Of a stretch of 64,000 nucleotides of DNA, positions 50,401-61,117 are shown in pieces. A model generated the notes under the pieces. The model was not told the DNA's origin. It did no database searches and worked only from the letters and a program-made list of their open reading frames with translations. Origin of the DNA: Struthio camelus. Taxonomy: Eukaryota; Chordata; Aves; Struthioniformes; Struthionidae. The position numbers and the translations under genes were made by a program. The stretch covers positions 67,784,911 to 67,848,910 of the forward strand of contig NC_090942.1 of the NCBI RefSeq assembly GCF_040807025.1. The letters are read 5' to 3'. Positions within the stretch are counted from its first letter, which is position 1. Each line of letters starts with the position of its first letter.

Positions 50401-52868
50401 AACACCTTCGGGTGATATTTCTATGCTGTTTTAATCTTCTCTCCTCATCCCTTTTTTGACCCTTGAAGTAGGGCATGGGGGATTTTTAACCTCCTTCCTG
50501 TGCCCACTTGTTTATTATTCGTCATCAATAAAGAGAAGAAAGGCTCAGCATCAAACTAGCAGGTCAATTACTGTGCTGATTAGGACTGGGAGAGCCCAGG
50601 AACACTCTGTGACAAAGTCATACTTCTCCAGTCCACTGATACGTTGCTTGTGGCTGCAGCAAACGAAACAGTACAAGCTCAGCACATACAGGGCTTCTGA
50701 AACTATGCCCTTTGTTTGCAGTCTGCAGCCAAAAAATCAATGGCCCCAAGTGGTGGCTCAGAAGACCTTAGGAAGCAGTTCAGTTCATCCATTAAAGGAC
50801 AAAAGCCCTGGCAAGAAGGCCTGCCTAATATTAGAGAAGGAAACTGCAACTGATTTAGCTTCAGCTACCTCTCCTGCTTAGCACTAGTATCTAAAGTAGA
50901 TGGAGCATGCAGGCCCAAGGCTGAGCTGTCAAGGAACTCAAGAAACATTGCTGACAATGCAACTGCAAAACCAATTAAAAGCAGCTAATGAGGATGCAAA
51001 GCAGGATGCAGGAGACGAGATGGGATGCACCTGGGTTTTGGCTGACCTTCAAGTGAGATAAGGGACTGTGGAAGACAAAGACATGGTAACCAACCTGGGA
51101 TGTAGGCCAGGACCAATCAGAAAGAGAGAGACCACTGACTCAGTAAAGAAGACTGAAAGAGACCTTCCCTGGCAGGTGGGGAAATAAGACTGTAAAGGGT
51201 ATAGATCCCCAGAATTTCTTTGTATAAAGATAGCCAAGTACCAGAACATATCTGGCTACAGAAGCTACCTAAGGCATATTGCTATCTGGCAACTTTATAA
51301 GTAGTATGGTTCACTGGCTTTTGAGTCAGTGTTTGAAGGACCCCCTTCTGCAGATAACAAAGGAGTATTTCACTGATCTACAATTTTTTTTTTTTTGGTT
51401 GAAGAGCCGGGGGAAGGAAGAAGTGAAAAAGCATCAATGCTTTAAGCAGTCAATAGAACCCAAGTGGAAAGAAAAAAAAAAAAAAAGTACATCTAGAAAG
51501 CTGGCAGACCAATGAAGAAACAGTTTTACCTATTATTAAGCAGGAAAGGAAAACACAGCATAACGTATTTCATATGAAGCGTACAATAGCATTTTTCTGC
51601 CGAAAACATCAGAGATAGTATGCTAGCTTTTGAAAAAATACCTATAGGTTTGTGGTTTAATCATGAATATGCCTGTTAAAAAGAGCTTCTATCCTTTAAC
51701 TATGAAGTACCATCTGACTCATTTCACTGAACCACAGGAACACAATGAATTAACAGTTTCTGAAAAATAGCTTCAGAGTCATCTTTGCACATTCTCTGGG
51801 GCTTTGTTTTATTACTTAGAGAAAACTTTAAACTGGGGCAACTATCATAAGGATAGGTTTTGTGTGTGTGTGGAGATAATAATATAAAAATGATTCCAAA
51901 GCCAGCTTTGCTTTCTCTTCCTGGAAAAAAAAAAACTACTTAAACTTTCTAGGACACTGGCTGGTCACTTTAAGGCAATCAGGTGATAAAAGCCCATCTA
52001 AGGAGCTTTTATTATCAATGACAAGATTCACTCTTCCCATGGTTCTCAGAGGCAAGGGCTAGAAAACACTTCGGGAGTTATGATTAACTGGTTTTGTTTT
52101 GTGTTAAGTCATCCCAGGAGGCTAGTTAGGAGCGGAGAAAGACCTAACCTTACCACAGAGCTTTTCAAAAGTGCTGAGTTAACCTTACATTCATTTCTAG
52201 GAAAAACAGCCTCCAGCATTCCTATGGGCTTCTGAAAAAAACACATGATGCTGAGAACATCTATTGGCATTTTAGTTGATCCCTTTCATTTTTGTAGATC
52301 CTTTTCATTTTGCACTGGTATCAAGAGTTTTCCAGTAATATGGGAAAGTTTATGAAACCTTCCAGTTTTAGGGATACTTGCCTTCTCCATATTTTTATTA
52401 TATGCTTTGCCTTTGCAAACAGAATAAATTAGATATTTCTTTCAGTTACACTTGAGAGCATCTCACACCATCCAAAGCAGAGATAGCAACTTAAACCTGG
52501 TGGGGCAGGAGGGGATTCTTTGCCTATACAGACAGGCTTATCAGTTCAACAACACTACTTGGCTGTGGGTGTCCCTCTTGGACAAGGCAGAGTATCAAGT
52601 CCTTATGGCACAATTTCTGACGCCTACCGGAAAGGCTTAAGCAAAAAAAATCACAGGCAGAGGACTGCATTAGAGAGCTAAACACATGGGACTAGAAACA
52701 TCTGGTTTCCCCCCACACAGTCCACAATCCAAGAGTTACTGCTTCAGTTTGTGTGGGGTTTTTTCCCCCCCCTTTTAAAATGGGAGGATTTCTTGCAGTC
52801 AGATCTCCCAGGCGGAGCCCCAATTCCGACGAGGAAAGCCGGTAGCATGAACCCCTGCCTAAGGTGAC

Positions 52869-52886
52869 GGGGGGGGGGGGGGGGGG
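52869..52886 (+). repeat. G-run, 18 bp, beside the CpG island
   Basis: Uninterrupted G homopolymer about 170 bp from the CpG island, with G-quadruplex potential. Its length is liable to sequencing error. Confidence 0.9.
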
Positions 52887-53039
52887 AAGGAAGTGCGGCG
52901 GGTGGGGAAGGCAAACAGCTTGGCAAGCGAAGTCAGTCCGCAGATTTTATTGTGCCTGCTCAGTCACCAGCAAGACATTTAGTTGTTTTCAATTGGTTCT
53001 GCGAGACAAGCGCTGAATTATTCCCCGGCCACCCAGCGT

Positions 53040-53910
53040 TACGGAGCCCGCGCCAGCTCCGCTCGCGCTACCGCGCAACGAGCCCGCCGGGCCGAGAGGG
53101 CCGCCCGCCGCCCCCGCGGAGACACCGGCGCGGCGGCCCCGCACAGCGCCGCCCGCCCCCGCCGCGCCCCGACCGCCTCGGCCGCAGCGCCGCCCTCCCC
53201 CCGCCGCTGCTTTCCGAGACCGCCCGGCCCGGCCCCGCCGCCTCCCGCGCGGGGGGCCCCGCCGCCGCGCCCCAGCCTGCGCACGGGGGCGGCCGAGGCC
53301 CAGCGCGGCCCCCGGCCCAGCCCGGGGCGCCCCGCCACTTACCGGCGGGCCGGCAGCTCCGCCGCATCCCGCCCCCGCTCGGCGGCGCTGGGCGCCGGCC
53401 GCCCCGTGCTCCCAGCGCAGGCGGGACGCCCGCCCCCAGCCTGGCCTGGCCCGGCCGGGCCCGGCCCGGCGGCGACACCCCCGGGATTATGGCCCCCGCG
53501 GCGGCCAGCGTAGCCCCCTCCCTTCCTCCCCCCGCGCCAGTACCTCAGCCCGCAGAGGCGGGACGGGCGGCCGCTGGCGCCCGCAAGCCGCGAGGCGGAA
53601 GGACGCCGCGCGGGCCGACGCTACCGCCGGCGGCGGAGGGCAGCGGGGCGGCCCCCAAGCGCCGCCCCAGCCCGCGGCGGGGCCCGGGTGCGCCCGCCCC
53701 CGGGGCGGGGCCACCACCTCCTGCTGGCGGCGGGGGGCGCCGCTGGCGGCGGCGGCGGCGGCCTCGCGGACGCAGCCGGAGGGGGCTGCGGGCTGGGAGG
53801 GCGCCCGGGAAGGGCAGCTGGGGCCGCAGGCTGAGGGGGCGGCCGGGGGCGGCGCCCGTTCGCGCGTCCGGGCGCCGGGCGCGCTCACGAAGGTGGTGTT
53901 AGGAAGTTGA
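53040..53910 (-). promoter_or_regulatory. RESF1: CpG island, probable RESF1 promoter
   Basis: About 0.87 kb of extremely GC- and CpG-rich DNA in an otherwise AT-rich window, with several GC-box/Sp1-like words (for example GGGGCGGGGC near 53702). It is the only CpG island here and lies about 25 kb upstream of the RESF1 start codon. That makes a gene of about 33 kb, similar to my recollection of human RESF1. A textbook donor on the minus strand (CCG|GTAAGT, at 53343/53342) inside the island supports minus-strand transcription. The long open frames here on both strands come from low stop-codon density in GC-rich DNA. A divergent plus-strand transcript is possible but not shown. Confidence 0.7.
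53343..53480 (-). other. RESF1: Candidate untranslated first exon of RESF1
   Basis: On the minus strand the CpG island contains a consensus 5' splice site, GTAAGT, starting at 53342, preceded by CCCGCCG. The exon would end at 53343. Its upstream edge (transcription start) cannot be placed and 53480 is nominal. A weaker alternative donor (GAG|GTACTG) lies near 53543, so alternative first exons are possible. No coding sequence is expected. CAGE or RNA-seq data would decide. Confidence 0.4.
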
Positions 53911-54229
53911 GGCGCCCGAAGCGGTCGGCGGCTGCTGTGATCTTGTGGCTCAGGATCTGCTTTCAGCCCTTGCGAGCCTTTAGGCAAGGTTGCCGAGTTA
54001 CCTGCCGTCCTTTTGTTTTCCCTATCTAGGTATTTTCTGGCTCCAGGCAAGTTCATTTACCTTCCCCTTATCTTACGGCTTCGTTGTCTTGCTGTCCGGT
54101 TATTGAACGAAACCGTGGGTAGGTTGTGCTGTGATCTAGGTGAACTGCTGACCCTCGCTCACGGCGCAGGCCGTTCCCACTTCATTCACAGCAATCGCAG
54201 AATTTCTGTTGCAAATCTCTACATGTGAG

Positions 54230-55150
54230 AGAAAAACTAAGGATCAGATCGATGCCCAGGGAAATGGGACTGTTTCACCAAGATAGGACAGTAACCAGAT
54301 CCCCAGCACAACACAAAGATATTTAGCGTTTCTGGTGGTGAGACAAGGACTAACCCAATCGCTAATTTATCACATTTAGTGTATCGCTGATTTAATGTCT
54401 GTAAGGCAATAGGGTAAGCAACATAACGGACCAGTTAAGAAACCTGTAGGATGACAGTCCAGTGACCATGGACTAGGCTATCTTTTGGCCAGTTATACAA
54501 ATTATGATTCACCAGGTTTTGAGCAATTAGCCTAAGGGATACAAGGAGGTAACGGAAGGTCACAGAGATCACGGAAACTGTAAGATAAGCGTAATGAACT
54601 TTTTAACTTCAAGATGAATTTTGGATGCAAGTTGGAAGAACAGAACTGATGACACGGAGGAATTGAGTTCAGAATATTGTAAAGGAAGAAGAAGATGTAA
54701 GCAGGAACAGCACCGAAGAGAACGTACTCAACTTAGAACAAACAGAACTGAAACTGAACATTGATAAGGAAGAAGACATCTCTTTACTAAATAATCTAAT
54801 GTAATCAACAATATCAGGAATGGCACCAATCAGCATTATGTATTAACCAACAGATTTGTTTAATCAACAATGATGTCATGCAAGCAAGCATATAAAAGAG
54901 GGAAATAAAAATCGACGGGGTCCCTCTTCAGAGGAACCCAGCTCGAGCTGCTTTTCACTGTGAGTCTGATTCTTTATACCCGAGATCGCAATTTTTTTCT
55001 GTTACAGAAACTAAAAGGGATAAAAAAGCTACTTGGGGACTGTGAGGTTGGACCAGCACTGAAGACCTCAGCATCTGAAAATCAATTGTTACGGGAGCAA
55101 ACATCCTCCTCCAGGCCACCCCAACATGCCAGGCAGGTGTTGTGAGCCTA
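54230..55150 (+). mobile_element. LTR-like or promoter-like block
   Basis: Immediately beyond the CpG island. It has CATATAAAAG at about 54890 (strong TATA box), then a GGGGTCCCTCTTCAGAGGAA inverted-repeat word near 54918 and CTCGAGCTGC, a composition I associate with avian ERV LTR R regions. CACT|GTGAGTCTG near 54959 resembles a splice donor. No terminal repeats or target duplication were found and AATAAA lies too close to the TATA box to be its poly(A) signal. An alternative is a TATA promoter of a non-coding transcript. Confidence 0.35.
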
Positions 55151-56160
55151 ACCGATGTAATGTGAGCGGGGAAGACCAATGAGGAAAGAGTAATTAGGGG
55201 AGGGTTGTTTATTTGGGAAGAGTCTGGGCAAAGAAAAGGAGGTGTAGGGGTGATGCACACGTAGGTTCAGGAAAAGAGAAAATGGGGAATACCATATAAA
55301 TCAGGTAAAAAGAACACAGAAGGGTGGGATTTTCTGAGAGTAGGATTGTGGCTGCTAACAGATGGTGGTGGTCAAAAATGGAGGTACCATGAAGTAAACA
55401 CACTAGTTCCTTCTTTCAGTTTCAGCTCTGTCCTGGGATCTCACACTCAATTTAATCTCAGTCTGTGGCGATTCCTGTTTGTGCGTCTCAGCCCATCTAG
55501 ATGTCCAGATTCCGTTATAATTACTCTAGGTTACGCTGCAGGATGGAGTCTGAATAACCTTTCTAAGTCAGGTTAGTATCATTTTTAATCCATATATAGG
55601 TCATTTCCTTCCAATCAAAAACCTCCATTGGTAGCAGTGTTGTTCCCAGCATCCTGAAACACAAATAGTATCAATGACCTATTGCACTGATTTCCCATAA
55701 TCCTCCCCTCCGTCAGTCCCTGCTGCGCAACATCACAGCATCACAGCAGTGCCAGCTCCAGCCCTGCCGTGTCCCTGCCCTTGCTCAGCCATGGGCCCTG
55801 CCAGCTCCGACCCCTGGGCAGCTGCCTGGCCCAGCCTCAGCTTGGCCCTGTCTCTGTGGCAGTGCCCAATGCCTGGGGCTGAGACTGCCTCCAAGCTGCC
55901 TCTGGATGCCCTCCTCCCTCACCAGGCAGCGGGATGGGCCCTGAAGACGAGGCCCGACCCTGCCATCACCAGGAGCACCATTCTCCCCCCCCCCCCCAAC
56001 ACCAGCCCTTAGCCCCCGGAGCACCCTGATAGCCTCTTCCTGTTCTTCTCTTGTTTCTAACTTAAGTCATGTCCCCTGACCTACAAAGAAAGATTGTATT
56101 TCACCTTCCCTTTTATGACAATAAAGCCAGAAATGGCAAAAGGCAAGCAACATGCATTTT
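55150..56160. other. Intergenic; GC-rich patch at 55740-56030
   Basis: No gene recognised. The GC-rich patch (many CCCTGCC and CAGCCTC words) is non-repetitive at the scale I can see and holds chance open frames on both strands. It ends in a 14-bp C-run at 55985-55998. It may be part of a degraded repeat. Confidence 0.4.
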
Positions 56161-57124
56161 TCAATGATATCCATAGGGTTGGAATAGATTACTGATTGTC
56201 CTGTGCTCCCTGTGGGCACAGTATTGGCTGAGTATTCTTAGTGGTCCGTACATTTCAACAAACGGTCCTTTCCATTTAACCTGTAAATTGTGTTCTTTAG
56301 TCAACAACTTCAAATGCAAAATGAAGTCCCTTGCCTCTTCATGCATACGTATTCAAAGAGGTACCTTCACTTCTCTCATTCCTTCTCTTTGAATCTCCTG
56401 CTTTATTTTCTCTTGTATCTCCAACCATTCCTGATGTGTCTCAGTTACCCAAGCTAGAATATCTCCCTCTGAAGGAGCTTCTGGTGGAACTAAAGGCATA
56501 ATGAAGAGCATCTTCATGCCAAACAAGATTTGGAAGGACTAAGCGCCAGATACCAGTCAAATGGAACTTCTTAAAACTGTCAAGAACAAAGTTAGCTGGT
56601 CTTTTCAGTTCTTGAGGCTATTATTCACTATCATTCTTAATGCCTTTGTGACAGTTCTGTTCTCATGTACTACTTGTTCAGTCAGGGTGACTGATTCAGG
56701 ACTTGGAACTTTTGCTTCATCCTCAGTCCTTGAAACATAGCAATGGTCGCTTCCCCCATGAAGCAGGAGCCTCTAGCCGAGTTAACACCTTGTGGAGTCA
56801 TACATGCACGGTATGTTCCCAAGTATCATGTATCACATTATAACATACGTTTATTAATTCTTCTTTCTTCTTTGCCCTTTCCTGTTTTCTTGATCTCAGT
56901 GTTTCTCTTGTGCACTAATACTTGCCATTCCTGGTTGTGCTCAGGCTGGCAACTTCTTTAACAGCCATATCCACCATTATTCCATTCAGCTTCCTGACTG
57001 GGCATTTTTGATGAGTTTTTGCATGCCTAATCCATAAATGGTTCCCAGAGTGACTTATCCACTTAAAAATCTCTTTACACCCATCCTTATTTAAAATAAT
57101 CCTTCCATCTCTGTGACTGACCAA
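56161..57124 (-). pseudogene. Endogenous retrovirus pol relic: integrase fragments
   Basis: Two minus-strand pieces about 0.7 kb apart look like the ends of one integrase. 56161-56470 includes LAWVTETHQEWLE and then LLTKEHNLQVKWKGPF, which fits the GPF/Y module at the integrase C-terminus. 56915-57124 has His and Cys spacing suggestive of the N-terminal zinc-binding module (CKEIFKWISHSGNH ... HQKCPVRK). The catalytic core between them is too decayed to read with confidence. The order and strand agree with the RT/RNase H relic at 59.9-60.7 kb, so these are probably parts of one provirus separated by later insertions. Broken by stops. Confidence 0.55.
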
Positions 57125-57139
57125 TAACCCCTACAATGG

Positions 57140-57710
57140 AAGAAGACTCAGAGGGCGAGGTGCCCATGAAGTTCAGGAACAGCGTAGGATGCGGCTCAGC
57201 TGTTGCACAAAGAACTGACTTTATCGCAAGACAAAGGGGAACTGGACCTGGTGTAAATATTTGTTCCTGAGTTGATCAAAAGAACGTGAATGTCTCCCTG
57301 AGATAAGCCAGACCAGCATGGAGGAAGTGTATACATGGCTCAGCCCGACAGAGAGTATAAAATCTCAACAACTAACAAAGGAATTTCAAAGAGAGCAACA
57401 GGCTTGAGCTAGCTTCAACCCATATATTCCTTCCCGGTGACTGGGGATGCCCAGCGTCATGACAGTGAGCATATTACAGAGACTGGTAAGGTAATGGCAA
57501 TGACATTGGTATTGTGATTGAACCGTGTAAGTGTACACTTGAATTGTGATTTCAGTATATTGCTGAATCACTCTTCTAAATCAAAAATCCCATGTAACAT
57601 CAAATATCGTCAAAATAAACTTTTATAGTAAACATTGCACTCTCCGTATGTGTGAAATATCTAAAAGAACCTGGTCAGAGAGTACTGGACTCTGACAGCC
57701 TCCTGACTTC
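57140..57710 (+). mobile_element. Possible LTR inserted in the ERV pol relic
   Basis: Plus-strand block with GTATAAAATC near 57353 (TATA-like) and AATAAAC near 57614, ending near CTCTGACA at about 57700. It lies in the 2.8-kb gap between the RNase H and integrase fragments, where only a few hundred bases would be expected, so a nested insertion is plausible. I could not find matching terminal repeats or a target duplication. Confidence 0.35.
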
Positions 57711-59879
57711 TACTGCCTTTTGGCCCCATTAAATATCTAAGATCCTATTCCCTATATGCAAGAATCTAAATCAGAAGCCACCCAGCCTTTTATCATCTCA
57801 GGACCTCTAAGATCATTTGCAGTTCTGAATGCTGGGATGGTCTGCTTGGTGATGTTCCTACAAGTTTGGTCCCATGTGTTTTCAGGGCTGTGTATCCCAT
57901 GTACCATTTTTCACTTACATGCTTTGAGCTTCCAACAGTGAACTACGTTTTGCTTGTGCTGAAATTGTGCATAAATGCTTCAAAACCTTCTGCAGTCTCA
58001 CAGTTGCAGGTATTTTTCAGCAGTGGTTGGGCATTCGTGCTTTGGTCTCATTACTAAGGGCATGGTTTTGTTACGTGAAGAGAATCAAACAGATTTAAAT
58101 GCATACCAGTAACATGCCATAATTAGATATTAAGGACAAGTAGTTGATAAAGTATTATATGCGTATATTATTTCAAGGCATTAATGTATAAAATGAATGT
58201 TCAGGGACTCTAGAATAAGAAAATATGTTGGATCTAGTCATTGACGCTAGAACAGGACCATACTGGAATGTGCTGAGACTATTAGGACTTTATATAACCA
58301 GATAACACTATCGGGCTACTATATCTTAAAGAACGTTAAAACTACATCAGAAAAAACATTAGCTATGCTATCAAGCAATTATATCTCGATAGACGTGACA
58401 CTCACGGAGTCACAAATGCAAATGCTATATGGAAGCTGTATCTTGATTGTGTAGCACTGTAGCTCAGTGGAAATGGGTGTTGCCATTGCTGATAACAGAC
58501 CAGAGGCTTTGATTTAGTTTTGCACTGCCTTGAGACAGGGATTTGTCAAGGCTAGCTTTCTTTGGGCTTGTCTTGGCCTGCCTGGGGCTTTGTCTTAGCT
58601 TGTTTAACTGTAACAGCAGTTGCCTGACAATCAGGTGAATATTAACTAACTTGTTTTAACTTTAGTTAGCTTTGTGCATCTGTGTAGTATATTATAGCAG
58701 TTTAGATGTCTCCCTCTGTGACTACAGTTAGTAACAATAAGTAGTTATTCTGTGCAGAGTGGACTATCTATGACCCTAGAGTACTAACGCAGTGTAGACG
58801 AGTACAAGCGTAGGATGATAGCAGAGGCCTTGAAAGCACAGGCATCAGATAATACCAGAGGCCCCAGGGCTGTAAACATATCACCAGTGGTCAATTACTG
58901 GTCACTAAAGGAATGCAACCTTGGGAGCTGGGTGAAACCGGTTTTAAGATAACAAAGAGAACAAAGAGCAAGTATCCAACATAATATAAAATATACCATG
59001 TATACTGAATTTAGTTATAGCAAGGCACTGTGAAGCAATAAAGAAAGAGCACAATACAGCATGTTAGAAAACACAAAAATAAACGCCAGCACAGACCCTA
59101 GAGCAAGAAAGAAAAAAAAAAAAACACCATCAACATCAAAATCCTCCCAGTGGAGAGCATGGGACACTGATGACTCACCGTAAATCTCCTTCTCTTTGAG
59201 GAAAACTGTCAACCTTAGGAGCCAGAGGGGCAATGGAGGAATGAGCATACCACCTGACAAAAGGGGTAGATACTAGCAAGTTTATGCAACAATGCTAACT
59301 ATAATTAGTGTAGTTTTTCCTGTAATAATTAGATAAATTGGACTATTAATGTTAGTACCATTGTAATTGAACTAATAATAACACTTTGATTAAACTGTTA
59401 AGTCTTTAATTACACTAACAATAAGTTGTTTGTGCTGCTAAAGTGTTTCTTCTGTCCACAAAAACTACACACCTCGTAGTGCAATATTAAAGAAGAACAG
59501 GAAGCATATGTGATTCAAACACTGTATAAGGGGCATGTAACTTGACCATGTATAGTAGCTATCTATTGAAAATGCCTGTAACTGATATCATAACAGGAAC
59601 CATCTTTAAATGGTGTGCATAAGACTGAAACAAAATCCAAAAAAAGACAACTAGCTGTGCAAGCATCCTTGCCTCAGAATCAGCTATCAACATAGATCAC
59701 TAATATATATATCACTGACGTTCTTCTGTGCTACCTATTTCAATGTTATCTTATTATTAAAATGAAATATACCACTGACAGTTGTGTTTGGTCTGATGAC
59801 CTCTGCTTGAAGCCCATTGTAGTGTGGATGCAATAAATGGGCCAAGAGCTCAGGTTTGTTTAAAATTTCAGAGTTACTT
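57711..59879. other. Unassigned sequence splitting the ERV relic
   Basis: No gene recognised. This AT-rich stretch separates the RNase H and integrase remains. It contains a tRNA A-box-like word (TAGCTCAGTGG, about 58460), an A-run at 59115-59126 and an AT-rich section at 59290-59430. Some of it may be decayed retroviral sequence or a second insertion. Confidence 0.4.
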
Positions 59880-60720
59880 GCTTCAGGCAATACAAGTCTT
59901 AAAATCTATTTCCCGTCAATGATCCCGAGAATCTATACCTTAAAGGGGATTTTAGGGCTCTGTCCATACATGCCTCAAATTTTTGTTCTGTCCAAACAGC
60001 TGCCACACATTCTAAAACACGGGCTAAATTATCTGATTCTAGTGGTGAGTATTTTCTGTATTTGTAGCTGGGATCAGCTTGCCCTTTTGATGTCTTTTGT
60101 GGCAAGACTTTTGCCAGTGCTGCTGGCATGGTGGCTAAAAAGGGTATCTCAAATCTGGCATTTTTAGCTTTGGAGCTTGGAAAACTTGCCCATTTTCATT
60201 GTCTTAAGGCCTCTTCCTGCTTTAGATCCCATTCCCACTCTCTTTCCTTCTTTAGCAACTGTGTTAGCAGATGTGCTATTTCTCTATATTTAAAAGTATG
60301 CTAGTGTAAGTTGTTAGTGCAATCCTCCCAATACCATTCCTAGCAACCCACTATAGGGGCTGGCATTTCAGACGAAGTTTTTAGTTTTCTCTGTTTGACA
60401 CTCCTGATGTTACAATTAAATTTCCAGGCATCTGACACCAGTCTGCACTGACTTGGCTTTACTTCGCATGATTTTGAACTTGTTCTGTTTGGTCACTTCT
60501 AATACCCTCCTAGTTCTTGTTCATGTTTCCTGCTTTGAATCTCCTGTAACCAGAACATCATCTATGCTTGTGCTATAAGCACAGCCAAAATAGCTCTAAT
60601 TCTGGTAAAGCCTTATTGTAGCCTACTTGGCTAGCAAAGGTCTGTGCCCTAGCACAGGCTGACGATAGATGCCCTCAACAGTCTCCTATGTGAAGCATAA
60701 TTTTAAACTTTTGTCTACCG
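59880..60720 (-). pseudogene. Endogenous retrovirus pol relic: RT and RNase H
   Basis: The minus strand carries decayed retroviral pol. The RT catalytic region reads SIDDVLVTGDSKQE, with the two catalytic aspartates encoded at 60557-60562. Downstream, QLLKKEREWEWDLKQEEAL near 60205-60262 matches the RT connection segment, and YSPLESDNLARVLECVAAVWTEQ-like sequence at about 59970-60050 has the form of the start of RNase H. Stops break the frame near 60200 and at several points upstream. Not functional. Class is uncertain (gamma-like or ERV-L-like). The 5' part of pol and gag are not visible; CR1 copy B lies immediately beyond. Confidence 0.75.
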
Positions 60721-61117
60721 ATGGTTGCAATTGTAGAGAATCTTTTGCTGATATATAGACTTTCTGCATATGTCACGTGTCGTGGTTAGCCCGGCATACT
60801 ATTGTACAAGAAGTCAGTGATTCATATAATGACTAATCCAGATGTTTGCTTCTGCATCATGAACACAGTGTGACCCCTACTTAACCCTAACAGATGTGCA
60901 TTTAATCAATGTGTAGTTACTCACTGTGCAATTAATCAATGTCCATTTAATCATAAGCATTTGTGTAGTGTACTGTTTTGCCCACTTGAAATATTACATT
61001 ACTTTAATCACCAATTATATGTACTGATCCTAGGAAATGTAGATTAATTAACGTGTTAAGGATATTAGGGTGTATCACCCAAAGGACTCTTCAAGGCTAA
61101 GTCCATTCTTCAAAGCT
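60721..61117. other. AT-rich spacer between ERV relic and CR1 copy B
   Basis: No gene seen. Contains a short repeated word, GCATTTAATCAATGT-like, near 60898-60945. May include further decayed pol. Confidence 0.4.

Larger units (their letters stand above)
28003..53342 (-). other. Long 5'-UTR intron of RESF1, no second gene recognised
   Basis: About 25 kb between the candidate first exon and the giant coding exon. Most is AT-rich, unique-looking DNA. Open frames are short and scattered on both strands, as expected by chance. I saw no CR1 copy, tRNA or known coding domain here. What it does hold is listed separately: homopolymer runs, a CA repeat, three tandem duplications, one unexplained block near 30.7-31.3 kb and one unexplained 103-codon open frame at 39065-39376. 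Additional untranslated RESF1 exons may lie here but cannot be identified from sequence alone. Confidence 0.5.

Noticed and set aside
52952..53902. 316-codon plus-strand open frame, with other long frames on both strands in the same place
   Set aside because: It lies wholly in the CpG island, where stop codons are rare. Composition is Pro/Arg/Ala/Gly low complexity, several frames are open together, and no domain is visible.
55749..56024. Open frames on both strands in a GC-rich patch
   Set aside because: Pro/Ala/Leu-rich chance frames in GC-rich sequence, open on both strands at once.
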